Source: Cristatella mucedo
Taxonomy: Eukaryota > Bryozoa > Phylactolaemata > Cristatellidae
NCBI GenBank assembly: GCA_009760855.2
Contig: WPIO01000032.1
Location: 2,487,001-2,551,000, forward strand
Direction of reading: 5' to 3'
DNA length: 64,000 nucleotides
The notes beneath the pieces were generated by a model that was given only the letters and a program-made list of their open reading frames with translations, was not told the origin of the DNA and ran no database searches. Both the position numbers and the translations under genes were made by a program. Positions 1-11,340 of this stretch are shown here, piece by piece. The stretch's first letter is position 1. Each line of letters starts with the position of its first letter.

Positions 1-207
1 TTTGATGCCTTTGCTTGTGCAGTGTTATTAAAATTTCTGCTTGTATGCTTTTTGACACCATTCCCTGCTGTTAGATGTATTCAGAATGCTTCGCATAAAT
101 CAATAGGATGATTTGGTATACATGCTTTTCATTCCGCTTGCGTTAGTAACGTTGCTCCTTATCAGAGTCGCTTTGCGCTTGCTTATTCAAATGACATGCA
201 TACATAA
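1..207. other. AT-rich sequence, nothing recognised
   Basis: No gene or repeat family was recognised before the LINE A fragment that begins near 208. Confidence 0.4.
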
Positions 208-745
208 TAATACTATTATGAAAATTTAAAACGCCGGAAGAGAAGCATTTCTCTTCACGTGTACTTTTGCATATGCTGAAAAGGAAGTGCGTCAATCAGT
301 AAATGTTAAAAGGCAAACAATATGCAACAAAATGAAACAAAAAATGATACAACAAAAGAAGCGTGCTCACAAAGACTGCTTAGTCCGTACATAGTAACTG
401 TAAGGAATACACAGGTTTTTAGCTTTAATTTGAATATAATAAAATCTGGAGATGACCTACCGTTCGGGAGTGAGTTCCAAGCTTTGAGAGCAGACAAGCG
501 GAAGACACGGCACCCCCACGTTTTGATGTTGGCTACATGCAAAACTAAACCCCCACATTCAGAGCAGAGGGTAAGCAGGTAGCGGTAAGCCTGATTTGAT
601 AGTAATGCAGGTAGATAGGCGGAAGCAAGAAAACAAACGATTCTTGAGGAAAGTGGCAGGACCGCAAACTCGATAAGTTGCCTAATGGGAGGAGCCATTA
701 TACATTGGTAAGAATAAGAGACATACTTCAATTGCGACATTCACA
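208..745 (-). mobile_element. LINE A fragment, C-terminal reverse transcriptase region and 3' end
   Basis: The minus strand encodes the end of an L2-like ORF2. FRLSALKAWNSLPNG matches FSSYAPKAWNSLPT of the better copy at 35.7-36.1 kb, followed by an equivalent of DLTTFKKNLKTHLF. A decayed form of the family's hairpin tail lies at about 208-300. The copy is truncated at its 5' end and inactive. Confidence 0.75.
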
Positions 746-1139
746 AAAAAACTGGCCCTAGCCTCCGACTTTTATACCAGCAAAAAAGCATACCTCAGGA
801 AGACGTGAAACAGTGAGTTGCAGTAATATAGTTTAGAGGGAAATGCATGGAAAAATGAGAGATGATGGCCTCATGTTAGCAAGCCACAATGTTTTTAGTC
901 TTACGTAGATATACACCGCGGTATAATCGACTGTGGCTGATACACTTATCTAGTTCACAGTCCATTGGTTAGGAATACTCAGATTAGATTGCATGCTGAC
1001 TCTGCGTGAGATCAACCGGCTCGGACAGTTTGAGGGCTTAGCCTTCCAAATCTACGAGTATCACTACATCTTCTCATGGCCAGTAGCTTTTTTTTATTAT
1101 CATTCAATTTGAGAAAGCTTGCTTCTATCACTGAGCGAA

Positions 1140-2100
1140 TAAAAACAATATATGCTGCAGAGCATCGGAGAGTTTAAGATACTGAAGGCAGGGAAGGAGT
1201 AAGTATGTATAACTGAGGGTCAACTAAAAAAATGAGAGCTTTGATTGTGCTTGGGGATCGCATTGGTAAGAGAAACTATACACAGTGAAAAAGTGAAGAC
1301 TGAAAATAGGTCGCTGTTACATAACGTAATAGAAAGGATTGCCGGATGACCGATAGCCTTTGACATCTGCTCCCTGCAATTTTCCGCTGAAGTATGATCT
1401 AAACTGTGTGGCGCAGTGCCTGTGACATGATAAATATATAATTCATTTATATAGCGCCCCAAGAGAACTTAATCTCTATTCAGGCGCTTCACATATGCCT
1501 CGGAGCTCGATCCCACGACCCCAGTCAGACCGTGGTCGGAGCGAGCACCTTAGCCGCTGGACCAAACCAGCTCGGCATGATGCCTGGACGAGACGACAGG
1601 CGTACCAGAGGACTCTGTGATGAATGGCATCAATAGCTGCCGAGACGCCCTTTAGAAGAAATCTTTAAGTCCTGCTTAAGTCTGCACCCTTGATGAGGTT
1701 GCAATGCAATCGCAGCAGTTACGAGTTTCGGAGTCATTTGATTAAGTAAGTACAACCCGTTTGAAGCTAATGCACAAGGTTTGAATTTTTGACTGTAAGT
1801 CTTTCAACTAGTCCGCCAGCACTACATTCTGTGTAATTATTAGGAACGGCAACAGGGTGACCGAGCTAAAATTTCTGAAGTTATCTTGGTCTCGTGTCGA
1901 GTTCTGAACGGCTGGCCTGGCGGAAGCTCCTTTGAAATAATCAGGGACTGAACCCGAGGCTAAGGACATAATTACTTGTTGGTCATGCACGGCCGCAGAA
2001 AATGTAAGCGTCTCAGAAGGAAAACTACAGGTTTAGGGTCCCATGGGTTTTCTGTGTTCTAAGACTGGGAGATAAACTTCGACATGAAAGGACCAGAGGG
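1140..2100 (-). mobile_element. LINE A fragment, central RT region, split by a SINE1
   Basis: At 1808-1990 the minus strand reads a diverged version of MSLASGHVPAPFKKAVVRPL...SLLPFL from the 35-37 kb copy. The region at 1600-1680 matches the segment encoding AAFDTIDH. At 1220-1330 the minus strand gives LTNAIPKHNQSSHFF, equivalent to LADVIAKHNLGFHFYADD. The SINE1 at 1440-1578 interrupts it in the middle of conserved LINE sequence. There are many stops and it is not functional. Confidence 0.65.
1440..1578 (-). mobile_element. SINE1 (tRNA-like head, L2-type tail)
   Basis: On the minus strand the element starts with GAGCTGGTTTGGTCCAGCGG, a tRNA-like A-box region. A B-box-like GGGATCGAGCTCC follows, then GAAGCGCCTGAATAGAGATT and the tail GGGGCGCTATATAAAT. 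The LINE sequence on both sides carries CATGAT, a short target-site duplication. Confidence 0.8.
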
Positions 2101-3600
2101 AGGTAGAGGCCCGTAGGTCGGTTCGGGAGCAGCAGCGAAGAGTCAGAGGTTAAAGAGGGCAGATATAAATAGGTCAATCGTGTCAATGCGTTTATGCACT
2201 TAAGTAATACTCTTTAAGTATAACGCAACGACCGTAAATAGAAAATATAGAAAAAAGCAGCACTATAATTTTAAAACAGAGCGGCAAGAAAAGACCTACT
2301 ATACGTAGCCACTCAATTCGCCCGATTTGGAGAAGCGTAAGCCATAGCTATGGACGCTTCCATTGTGACGCATTAACAGACTTCGCAGTGACTAATAATG
2401 CTGTTTTTCTATTGAATTAATTTTCCTGTCCAGGGATAATGTAGCTCAAGAGACCTGTCACTTAGTTCAACTTATTCCACAAGTTCTTTAGCACTGAAGA
2501 GGTCCACAATTCCTTTAGCAATAAAGAGGAACCTAGTACTACTGTCTAATTGAATGTATCATATTGCTCATTAACATTTCAATACAATTGTCATTATTAT
2601 GAGATCGGTCTTCCTTCTTGAGGCGAAATTCCTATTGGCTGTTTTGTCTCAAGGCAGATGGTCAACGGTCTTTCTCTAGCTTCAGAATACTGTTTTAATA
2701 GTCTTCGGCAAGAATACTCGTTGACCCTATGCGGAAAGAAAATTTAAGATGTACAGGTATTATCGACCGTGAAATACTGTTCCAAATGCGCCGTAGCGGC
2801 TTCAAGACTTTAATAGTTAGTTCAAAAGCAGAATAGTCACACCGATGCTCGTTATTGCAGACGCGTTACACATAACGGTGTAGCTGGCGCCTCAGAGCCT
2901 CAGGGCTTGCGAGTCGCAGAGTCGCAGCTTACGAGTCGCACATGCAGCCTCGATATACGCAGGCATTACGCAGAGGCATGGCGGCAAGAGCAAGCACCCA
3001 ACCGAGACGCAATCAGTCCCTTTCCTTACTGCGAAGTGCAGTCCGTTGGACAGCCAAGGAGGTACGCGCGTGTGCAGCGCTAGCGAGATAGCGTAAAATT
3101 CTCTGGCTCGAAGGCCCGAGTACAACTAACTCTTTCGAAGCCCAAAGCACAACTACTAACATTAAGTGAGTTGAGCTTTTTCATACCCTATAAACTTAGG
3201 ACTGCGGCATCTCCTGTTCCTAATCACAAAAATTGGAAACCGTTTTAAATCTCCTGGGCTGTCATAGACTGGAGATATAGGGTGCCAACGTTTCATGCGC
3301 ACAGCCCGTTTGATAACAAAGGGCTTACGCCTAGCGTGGGGGAGGGGTTTCCAGAGATTCGCCTAATCTCCGCATCCAAAGAGGCATCGATGTTCAGTGC
3401 GATTCTAGCATATTTACTCGTGAGAGCGTCTGTGTTGACACTGCGGCGCCTGCAGTCAGTCATTCCGCAACGCAATCATTTCGTGTTTTGATGTCATTGG
3501 GGCAGAAAAAGTGTCTGCCTTTTATTACACATATAGCTGACGCTTTGAAGCAAAATATTTAGGACATTCCCATCTGTTCTGGCAGCGTACGTGAGAAAGG
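2100..3600. other. Gene-free sequence
   Basis: I saw no protein homology, RNA gene or recognised repeat family. The small open frames at 2892-3125 and 3282-3491 have no recognisable features. A cluster of GAGTCGCA-like words lies at about 2908-2940. Confidence 0.4.
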
Positions 3601-3610
3601 AAGGATGATA

Positions 3611-3673
3611 AAGAAAAAGGGAGCGAGAAAGAGAGAGAGAGAGAAAGAGAGCGAGAGAGAGAGAGAGGGTGAA

Positions 3674-3737
<64 letters not shown>

Positions 3738-3832
3738 GGAGAGAGAGAGAGAGATAAAGAGAAAGAGAAAGAGAGAGAGAGAGAGTGAGAGAGATAGAAA
3801 GAGAGAGATAGAGAAGGAGAGAGAGACAGAGG
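3611..3832. repeat. (GA)n microsatellite
   Basis: Over 200 bases of GA-rich simple repeat with interruptions. The Ser/Leu-rich open frames read from the other strand are an artefact of the repeat. Confidence 0.95.
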
Positions 3833-4386
3833 GATTTAAAGCTACGCAGTTGAACAAGGGGAAAGATTAGGATGAACGTCAAAGTTTACAGTGGTAAGAA
3901 AGATAGAAAGAGCCTCATGTCTAAATAAGAGAGCACAAAGCCGAGTCTTCCGAAGAGAAGCGGCTGAGATATGAGATAACGGTGAGATTACTCTCTCCGC
4001 ATCCAGCGAATGCTAGGACGGCGCCGTTACGCGAGATTGCGCGGTTCCGGAGCTGTCCCCTGAGACGTACGAGCCTACAAAAAATGAAAGAGCAGCTGAG
4101 CTCGGCCAGATGTGCGCGGGCTGCAGAAGCCGCAGGCACTCAATTACCGCGAGTCCTTTCCCCCCGCCGCACAACGACACAAGGCGTACCGGTGCCCGGG
4201 CGACCGTCGCGAGACTCGGCGCGCCTTGACCAGTAGAACATGGCGGCTATCTTGGCCCTGCAAAATAATAACTGCCAGACTCGCGATGCTCGTCGCCGGC
4301 CGCTGCGCACCGCCGCGGCGTCGCCGAGACCGAAGCAGACGGGCAACAACCGCAATGGCGGCGCCGCCGCACACGGGCTCCCCCAC

Positions 4387-4553
4387 CTGTACACTCGGTT
4401 GAGCGAGAGATACACGACCGGGTTAACGCTCATCGTCACCTTGGCGAACAGCGCCGGCAACGTTCGCACGATCAGCGGTACCGAGGACGAGCCGCCGAAG
4501 GCAGCGAAGAATGATACGACCGCATACGGCGTCCACATCACCATGTAGCACAC
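4387..4553 (-). CDS. Opsin exon 3 (TM6-TM7, retinal lysine, NPxxY)
   Basis: The minus strand reads VCYMVMWTPYAVVSFFAAFG (TM6 with the conserved WxPY). It continues through a short loop to LPALFAKVTMSVNPVVY, which is TM7 with the Schiff-base Lys and NPxxY, then NRVYR where other opsins have NKQFR. WxPYAVVSxxxAFG and the spacing to the Lys are close to OPN5. The right boundary is uncertain: an acceptor-like CAG lies at 4555-4553, but the frame stays open upstream to about 4655 and encodes basic residues that could be intracellular loop 3. The left boundary is placed at TACAG|GTGGGG (phase 2). Otherwise the frame runs on to a stop near 4140 through low-complexity sequence. Exon 2 ends in phase 0 and no acceptor here matches that phase, so another exon probably lies between. 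No C-terminal exon was found. Confidence 0.8.
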
Positions 4554-4554
4554 T

Positions 4555-6765
4555 GCAACGTTGCGTGCGCGAGCTCGGCTTCCGCTTTCTCCTCCGCCGC
4601 CGCCGACGCGCCGCGCGAGCCGGCGGAGAGCTATGGCGCGGCGGCGGCATACGAGTCAGCCGCTCGCTTGCTGGCGTCCAAACCGACGTAAGGCCGAGCC
4701 AGCCGACTCGGCCGCTGCCTAGGGGCCGAACCGCAACTGCGACCGCTGCCTGGGCGCCGAACCGCGACTGCGGCGGCCGCCGCCGGTCGTTGAAACCGCG
4801 GCCACGGACGCCGCCGCGGGCCGCTTCGACAGGCCAATCCACGCTAGGCGGTACTCTGACGCAGGCCGCAGCGCGTTCGGCCGTAGCGAGCTCCAAATAC
4901 TAGTCAGCCCGCCGCGACGCGGCGGCGTACGTCGCTCAGCACCGCCTGTCAGCCGCGCCCGGCGCGCCACCTACCGATGGTGGCGAGCAGCGTCGCAGCG
5001 AGGCGCCACTCCTCGCCCAGCTTGCTGCCGTTACATCGGGCGCCTGAAGGAGCCGTCACCCGAACCCTCGAGCGGCGCACCTGCGACGAGACGCGAGCGG
5101 CGGATGCGCTAAGCGCGCATCCTCGGGCCTAGGCGCCGCCGAGCCCGCACAGGAAGCGAATCTCAGTACCGCCCCCGCGCCGCCCTCCCGTCAGCAACTC
5201 CGGCCGTCCGCCGCCGCCGCCGCCAGCCGGCCGCACTGCAGCCGCTATCGGTCCACCTCGATCGGCGCGGGCTGACCGTCCGAGCCTGGGCCTATATTCG
5301 AGGGTGGCTAACTGGGCTCTTGCAAAGTCCTGTCTGCAGCGCGCGGGTTCGAAGAATTGCAACAATCCGTCGCAATCAACTGCGATCCGCTCTGAATAAG
5401 TGAAAATTTCCCGCAAGTTGAAGGTGCGAAGCTCGAGTTTCGAGTGAATATTGTAGTACGCAGTCATTATAATGTACCCAATCAATTTCAGGGCCATGCA
5501 TTCTCGCGTTCTCGAGCAAATGAATGCAAATATACAGGCTACTACTGCAAACCACTACAATCAACGAAAATCTGCATGAATTCAACGCGAATCCACAGGA
5601 AATTTGATGCACAAAGCTAAAATTTGGATTGCATGCATATTCACTTGCACTTTAGTTCAAGTGTATCCACCAAATATCGCACCATGTTCTCACGCTATCC
5701 GCTGCAATTGCCAAAGTTACGAAAGAGTAAGTGTACCTATGGTGATTGATGCTCACCCTTAAACGGCACGAGGCTCAACCACTTCAAAGATCATTTGATC
5801 TTGAAATGATTATATAATCTTCTTAGAAGAGTAGAGCTGACGGACCGGGAGTGTTGACCCCAGGGTCATCCTACCTTCCTCATCGGAGAGCCGCAGCGAG
5901 CTGGACCAATATCGCAATCCACCATAAGGGGTGCGGCAGTCACTGCAGTTAAATTGACGCGGATTGTACAAGAATACACGTGCACAAAACGGCGCTAAAC
6001 TTTGTTGGTACACTTGAACGATAGATTAGTTCTATATGCAATCCAGATTAGAGCTTAGCGCTGCCGATTTCCTGTGGATTTTCGGCGTTTCAAGTGGATT
6101 GCGGCAGTAGCCAGCGTCATTGTGGTCTATTTGCATGAGAACGCGCGAGCGTAATTGTGTGAAATTTGGTGGTTACATTAAAACGACCGTATGCTAGAGG
6201 TAGAGTATTCATTCGAAATTTGAAATTTCAGCTTCATGCCGGCCACAGACTTCCGGTTGATTTTCGCCTAATAAAAGTGCCAGTCGGTGGCTCCAAGCGG
6301 GGGCGCGTCGCGGATATTTTCGCGGAAGCCTTCGCGGGTCGCCGTCAGGAAAAGCGTCCGCAGCGAGGACCGGCTACTAGCAAAGCTCAGCTCAGCGCGC
6401 CCTCTAGCGGGGGCCGGCAGGCTGCTTGCGGCGGCTCCTCCGATGTGGCCTGAGATTGGGACACCGATATCCTGTTTACGGGGAAAGAGCTTCCTAAAAT
6501 TTAAAAATGCAACGCGACAATGACCTTTTCTTGACAGGGATTTACCGAAGCCCCACTCCCTCGAGGAACTCAGACCTCGCCAAAGCAGGAAAGGAAGCAA
6601 GACTTGGAGCCAGACTGCCCACTAAACCTCCAACAAACCGGAAGACCGAAGTAAGGCTCGAGTAGGTAGGAAGCAAGACTCGCCGTCTAAACCGAGCTTA
6701 ACAGGCTTGCGGTCCAGCCGAGGCGCGCACCGCGTAGGTGGGTGGGCTGGCAGAGAGGCGCTTAC
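4555..6765. other. Opsin intron 2 region, GC-rich
   Basis: This stretch between the TM5 and TM6 exons should contain the missing loop-3 exon. Candidate acceptors were looked for on the minus strand, including GCTGCAG near 5337, but none opened into opsin-like sequence in phase 0. Confidence 0.4.
6590..6712 (+). repeat. Interspersed repeat with TAGGAAGCAAGACTC core
   Basis: The core TAGGAAGCAAGACTCGCC, followed by GTCTAAACCGAGCTTAA, lies at 6667-6699. The same core is at 47123-47148 (minus), 47581-47605 and 47667-47692 (plus). The element sits in opsin intron 2, just downstream of exon 2. Its type is unknown. Confidence 0.7.
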
Positions 6766-6923
6766 CACCACGCAAATGCTGACGTAGCTGCCCGCCATGA
6801 CCAGCAGCGGCAAGAAGAAAGCTCCTATGAATGACGCCGATATGTAGGCGACGTCTACCTTTTCCTTTCCGACCCAGTTCACGCTGCACGACGTGCGTCC
6901 CTCAGGGACGTAGCTGCTCACGC
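6766..6923 (-). CDS. Opsin exon 2 (extracellular loop 2 and TM5)
   Basis: The acceptor TTTGCAG precedes 6923. The first two bases complete the Gly codon split by intron 1, so the phase fits exon 1 exactly and the joined frame stays open. The peptide begins VSSYVPEGRTSCSVNW. This holds the Glu equivalent to bovine E181, the usual counterion in non-vertebrate opsins, and the loop-2 Cys that pairs with the TM3 Cys. TM5 follows (VDVAYISASFIGAFFLPL). The exon closes in phase 0 at GTG|GTAAGC. Compared with the usual YVPEGxxTSC spacing, one residue is missing between Glu and Cys. Intron 1 is about 1.9 kb and contains a SINE1 copy. Confidence 0.88.
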
Positions 6924-8542
6924 CTGCAAACGATACGCTACGTGCGCCGGACCGCGTCGCCAGTCCAGTAGGAGCGCCCGGCGGCGATGAAAAGACTCCT
7001 GCGGTGCCGCGAGCGCGCGAGATCGCGGCGTCACGAGACCGACGCGTAGCCAGCAGCGGTGGCCGCAGACGCTCGCCCGTGTGCAGAGCGGTTTATTTGG
7101 CTCAGTGAGCGAGCGCACCTGACAGTGAGGGCATCGCACCGCGGTAGTTGAGCTGCAGCCGTAGGATTGCAGGATCTCAACCGGGTGAGATTGAAGGCGG
7201 CGGGGTCGGGGTGGGCAAAGCGGCAGGGTGGGGGGAGGAGCTGTGGGCGTGCCGTTGCCGTCGCGTGGTTCCGCCCCAGCCGACGTCTCGTACGTCCAAC
7301 GGCGCGCTCCTTGCCACGAAATTCACTTTTTTCCTGTGTGTCGGCCTATACGCAAACTAGACACTCTCTTCTCTCTTAACCCCACGTGCTCCGAAGCAGC
7401 AAGCACGACGGCTACTATCAGTATGTGCGCTCGCTCGCTTATGTTGCCTGTATGCGATATAGATTAGAGCCGTCGTCGACAACGCAACAACTCGCTTGTG
7501 GGGCTTCGCTCGTCGTCGCGCCGCCATCGCGCGCCCACGAGCCCCTACAGAGGAACGCACAGGCCGCGAGGTAGGGGGAGGCGGTTCAAGCACCTCGTTC
7601 GCCAAAGACTGCCATAACACCCTCGTCTTGTTGGCCTAATAGCCCCTTCCGGCTGGCTCGCCACTGCAATTTATTTTCAGATACTGCTGTGTGCATGCAA
7701 GGGCGGCCTGATTCCAGCGTGCACGTTCGCAGTCAGTTTCCCGGAGTTGCCGGACAGCCGCAGAGTTTATGGCTTTCCTGCCGATATTCTTTCGGCCGAA
7801 ATCTTGTTTATGTAGTTGTTGAAGAGGCATTCTTTTTGCGCAGGTCCTAAGAGATCTCCTACCCACGCGGTGTGCATTCGGCGTGCAGCTTCACAATCTT
7901 CAATAATGGAGCATGCAATTCTTCCGCTTTATTCAGGGCGTCGCGCCTTCTCAGCAGAGCTCCGAGCTTTCACGAAATGGAAAATGGTAACTCTTCTACA
8001 TAGGCTGCATGAAGCCATTCTGGGTGAGCCGGTTGAGGCTGCGTCGCGAGCGCGAGGCCACCATTGCGATATTAGGTAGAGGGGCGGCCAGGGTGGCGGT
8101 GCCTGCTAGGTACCCTTCGGTGGGGTGGGGGTGTGGGCTCAGACTCAAACATCGAGCAGGTGCGAGTCTACTTATGCGGCGTCGAAAAAAAATACTTCCG
8201 AGATGTACTCGCTGTTCAGCTCTGATAGTCGAATGTTCCCTCGATTCTTTTAGATTGGCTGAAAGGCCCGTCTTATCGGTGCTTATCCGGCCGCCAGAAT
8301 CGGAGTCTGCTTCGAGAAAATTGGGCTAATTGCCTCGGCTATCCGTCCGGGTCTGTAAGCCACCTTTTTACGACGCGAGGCGTTTTTTTTAGAGCTTCCG
8401 GTCTGGTGAAATTTCTCGCGTCCATTCGCCTCAACGTTCTGGCGATGGCGGTCGACGTCGTGCCAACAAGATTCGCACGGCTTAAACGAGGGGCTCGCTG
8501 CGGGTGCTCTCGAGACGCTCAACACTCACTCGCGCTTCGTCA

Positions 8543-8702
8543 CTCAAGTAAAATATAAAATCGAATGCCTTTGTACAGCGTCCTAAGAAGAAAACTGAAT
8601 CTCGATTCGGGCGCTTTGCACATTTTGCAGGGCTGAGCCAAAGACCTCGGTCTTTGAAGGCGAGCATCTTGCTCCTGGGCCAAACCAGGTTGGCCCCGAC
8701 TC
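8543..8702 (-). mobile_element. SINE1 in opsin intron 1
   Basis: On the minus strand, a tRNA-like head (CCTGGTTTGGCCCAGG) is followed by the diverged body and tail GAAACTGAATCTCG / GGACGCTGTACAAAGG, all in the usual SINE1 order. It lies inside intron 1 of the opsin, in the same orientation as the gene. Confidence 0.65.
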
Positions 8703-8837
8703 GTATTCAGAGCTGCGGATGTCACTTTGCGACGCAGCGGCTCCACTACCCTGTCGCCAGCCAGATGCGTGCATCTAGCAGGGTGGGGCACGCTCGTGCA
8801 CTCGACGCGACCGTCGGCACGCGCCGAACCGACTTAC

Positions 8838-9432
8838 CGAACAGCGGCAGAGAGGCCCACGTGATGCCGTAGGCCCAGGTGAACGCGAGAACGGCGACGG
8901 TGACGCGCTCGCTCTTACGACGGCTGTCGGAGCGCACGAGTACCACGGTGGCGTAGCGGTCGGCGGCGATGCAGCACAGCGTGCCGACGTCGGTGAGCGA
9001 CAGGGCGAACACGATGAAGCCGTACGCCTGGCAGCCGCTCGCGCCCCAAATCCACGCGTGGCAGAAGCTGCTGGCGGCGAACATGAAGCAGCCGAACGCC
9101 GCCATCAGGCCGTCGCTGACGGCCAGGTTGCACAGCAGCGCCGCCGTGCGGTTGGCGAGCACTCGCTCCTTGGCGAACATGGCTATGGCGGTGGCGTTCT
9201 CGAGCAAGCCTGCGGCGCCCGCCAGTGCGACGATGAGTCCCGAAGCGGTCTCGAACCACTCCATCGAGTCTTCGTACGACGGCGGCGGCGCCGTCGCTGT
9301 CGTCGGCGGGCCGCAAAATGCCGACGTCCAGTTTTCGGTCGACCCTGCCGCCTCCACCGCCGCCGTTGCCCCCGTCGCAGACGTTGCGTTAGCGCAGAGG
9401 CTCGTCGAGCGAGCAGTGGCGGTGGTGGCCAT
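8838..9432 (-). CDS. Opsin exon 1 (neuropsin/peropsin-like GPCR, N-terminus to TM4)
   Basis: This is the first coding exon of a light-sensing seven-helix receptor of the plasma membrane that binds retinal. The ATG at 9432-9430 has G at -3 and G at +4, a good Kozak context. About 60 Ala/Thr-rich N-terminal residues hold two N-glycosylation sequons (NAT at 15-17, NWT at 34-36). TM1 spans about 62-87, with conserved Asn at residue 79. TM2 spans about 97-122 and contains NLAVSD. The disulfide Cys is residue 134 in SGCQAYGF, the DRY motif is at 158-160, and TM4 (FTWAYGITWASLPLFG) ends the exon. Position 113 of bovine rhodopsin is Tyr here, as in most non-vertebrate-visual opsins. The exon ends in phase 1 at a consensus donor, TTCG|GTAAGT. 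FCHAWIWGASGCQAYG resembles the same region of OPN5. The opsin call is firm; the neuropsin subtype is an inference. Confidence 0.9.
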
Positions 9433-11340
9433 AGCCGGTCGCCGGCGGCGCGCGCCTTGAGGAAATGCCGAAAGCGGCTTGCTGGCTTGACGACGACGCC
9501 GAAGCGAGCGACAGCTGCTCTGTCGCTTTGGCGACTCTACGGCTGGCTGGCGGGCTGGCGTTATCCTCGCTAAAAGTCAGCCGCCTACAGCATGAAAAGA
9601 CTGCGGGAGGACATTTTAAAAGGGAAGCGCCGGCTTCGCTGGAAGGAGCGAATTGGAGAAACCTTTTCCTGTAGTTCGTGGATAGAAAGGCGCCGTCAGA
9701 CCTTGTAGCCAGCGGAGATCGCGCTTGAACGCTACCACGTTCTCGCTGCTGCGGCGGCGTTCCTTCCAGCAGCTCCTTTCGCGCTTCGCAGACGGAACTT
9801 AAAGACGCGTCGCTCGCGCCTGAATCGCGCTTACGGGCGGCGCGAGGGAGGAGGCCGCGCCGCGCAATAAATACGTCTGACGGTGCCATTTTACCGATTC
9901 CCTGAGGTTTTGGATTGGTTCCTTTGCGCTCGCTCGCACTTGGAGCATCGGCGCGCGTCTTTCGTGACGCGGCGGCGGCACGCCATTTATCGTGGGCCGA
10001 AGATCGTGCGCCTGCGAAATCGGCCCTGTAAACGTCCTATTGGCTTGTCGACCGCGTAATAGCTGCAGCTACTGGACTGTGCCGAAGGCGAAGCGACCGC
10101 AGAGTCTTCTGAGAATGCTTTTCATTCTTGACCTCGGCTCGCGGAAGCGTGTGACAACGACATTGTGCCAGTTCCTTCAGGCGCACGAGGAGCCAGACGA
10201 CGCGAGTTAACGCACGAGTTGCGCATCATGTCCCGCTAATGAGCACGCCGCGACGGGCGTACTCTCGCGAATGGCCGGGCGCGCCCGCGGAGGATTGTCG
10301 CCGAGCTTGCCCACACCTTTGCTCTGTGCCAGGTGCGCGCGCGTGACGTCCTCAAAAGCAGCGGATGTGGCCACCGCCGCTAATGCAGAGGAGCTGTAAG
10401 GAGAGTGCGGCGTCTACGGACGCTCGCGCCGAACGCCGCCACAGGCTGAGGGACTGTTATACAGGACGCTGGCTATTGGTCGCGTGCGCGCTCGGATTAT
10501 CGCGGACTTGGCGCTTTCGAGACAGATAGCGAGTGCGACGGCCGTCGTGGATCGCGCCGTGTGCAGCAGCATCGAATGGACGGATCTACGACGTCGCTTC
10601 CGGCAGAGCTGCAGGCTTCGCCTATTTGAGTCAGGGTCTGCGGAGAGATGCCAGTGGGGACTTTATCGGCGAGCGTAAGAAGTGCAGCCGCTCAGGAATA
10701 TAGATATGCGAGCGTCCGAGAAAGCTCGGTCGCGAGCCCGAGTGTCGTGCGACGTGCAACATGCGACATGTCGGAAGCGGGCGCAACCTGCGCTCAACGT
10801 AATGGCGGCTAGTTAAGAGACACCATGCGAGTGTCGCTAGAGAAAGGGACGCTAGCAAAGCTACCTGCATTTGTACGCTATATTGTTTTGCTCATCTCTT
10901 CGTGAAGGCTAAAAGACAAGCACCGCGCACTTACGCGCATCGTGGAGAACGGCGGCGGCGCAGAGCCGGGTCGTCCAGTACAACGATAATGAATCCCGCT
11001 TGGGCTAAACAATCGCACCGATTCGTGCTTCTCTCACTTGATCTTACTGCTATATCACTCGAGTTAAAGACGAATCCCTTTAAAAGCGAAAAGCAAAGTC
11101 AATCTACGCGTCTATGCGACGATTGCGTGGGTGCATCGCCTCCGTAAATTGTGTACTTGCGAGAAGTCGCGTTGCCGTGATAGGCTTATCTATGAGTAAT
11201 TGAAGTTTAGGAAAACCGGGAAGCTTAAAGGATGCAAACTTCGGTTCAGCTATGTAGATATCAATGTAAAAGTAATTTTTTGAATGTAGCAAATGAACTG
11301 TATGCGTAAATCACAACATATTTGCTCACAACTGCTCTGT
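9433..11340. other. GC-rich upstream flank of the opsin, no gene seen
   Basis: This GC- and CpG-rich flank would hold the 5' UTR and promoter of the minus-strand opsin. Open frames in it (for example 9389-9889 minus) overlap exon 1 in another frame and are Arg/Ser/Ala-rich, as expected by chance in GC-rich DNA. I saw no convincing TATA box, and no repeat recognised elsewhere in the window occurs here. Confidence 0.4.

Noticed and set aside
3525-3882. Ser/Leu-rich minus-strand ORFs of 107-110 residues
   Set aside because: They are translations of a (GA)n/(CT)n microsatellite.
4140-4386. Extension of the opsin TM7 exon to a stop near 4140
   Set aside because: Beyond NRVYR the frame becomes Ala/Arg/Pro-rich without opsin-tail features, and a donor-like ACAG|GTGGGG lies at the break. 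The extension cannot be fully excluded.
9389-9889. 166-residue minus-strand ORF upstream of the opsin start
   Set aside because: It overlaps opsin exon 1 in another frame and has the Arg/Ser/Ala composition expected in GC-rich DNA.
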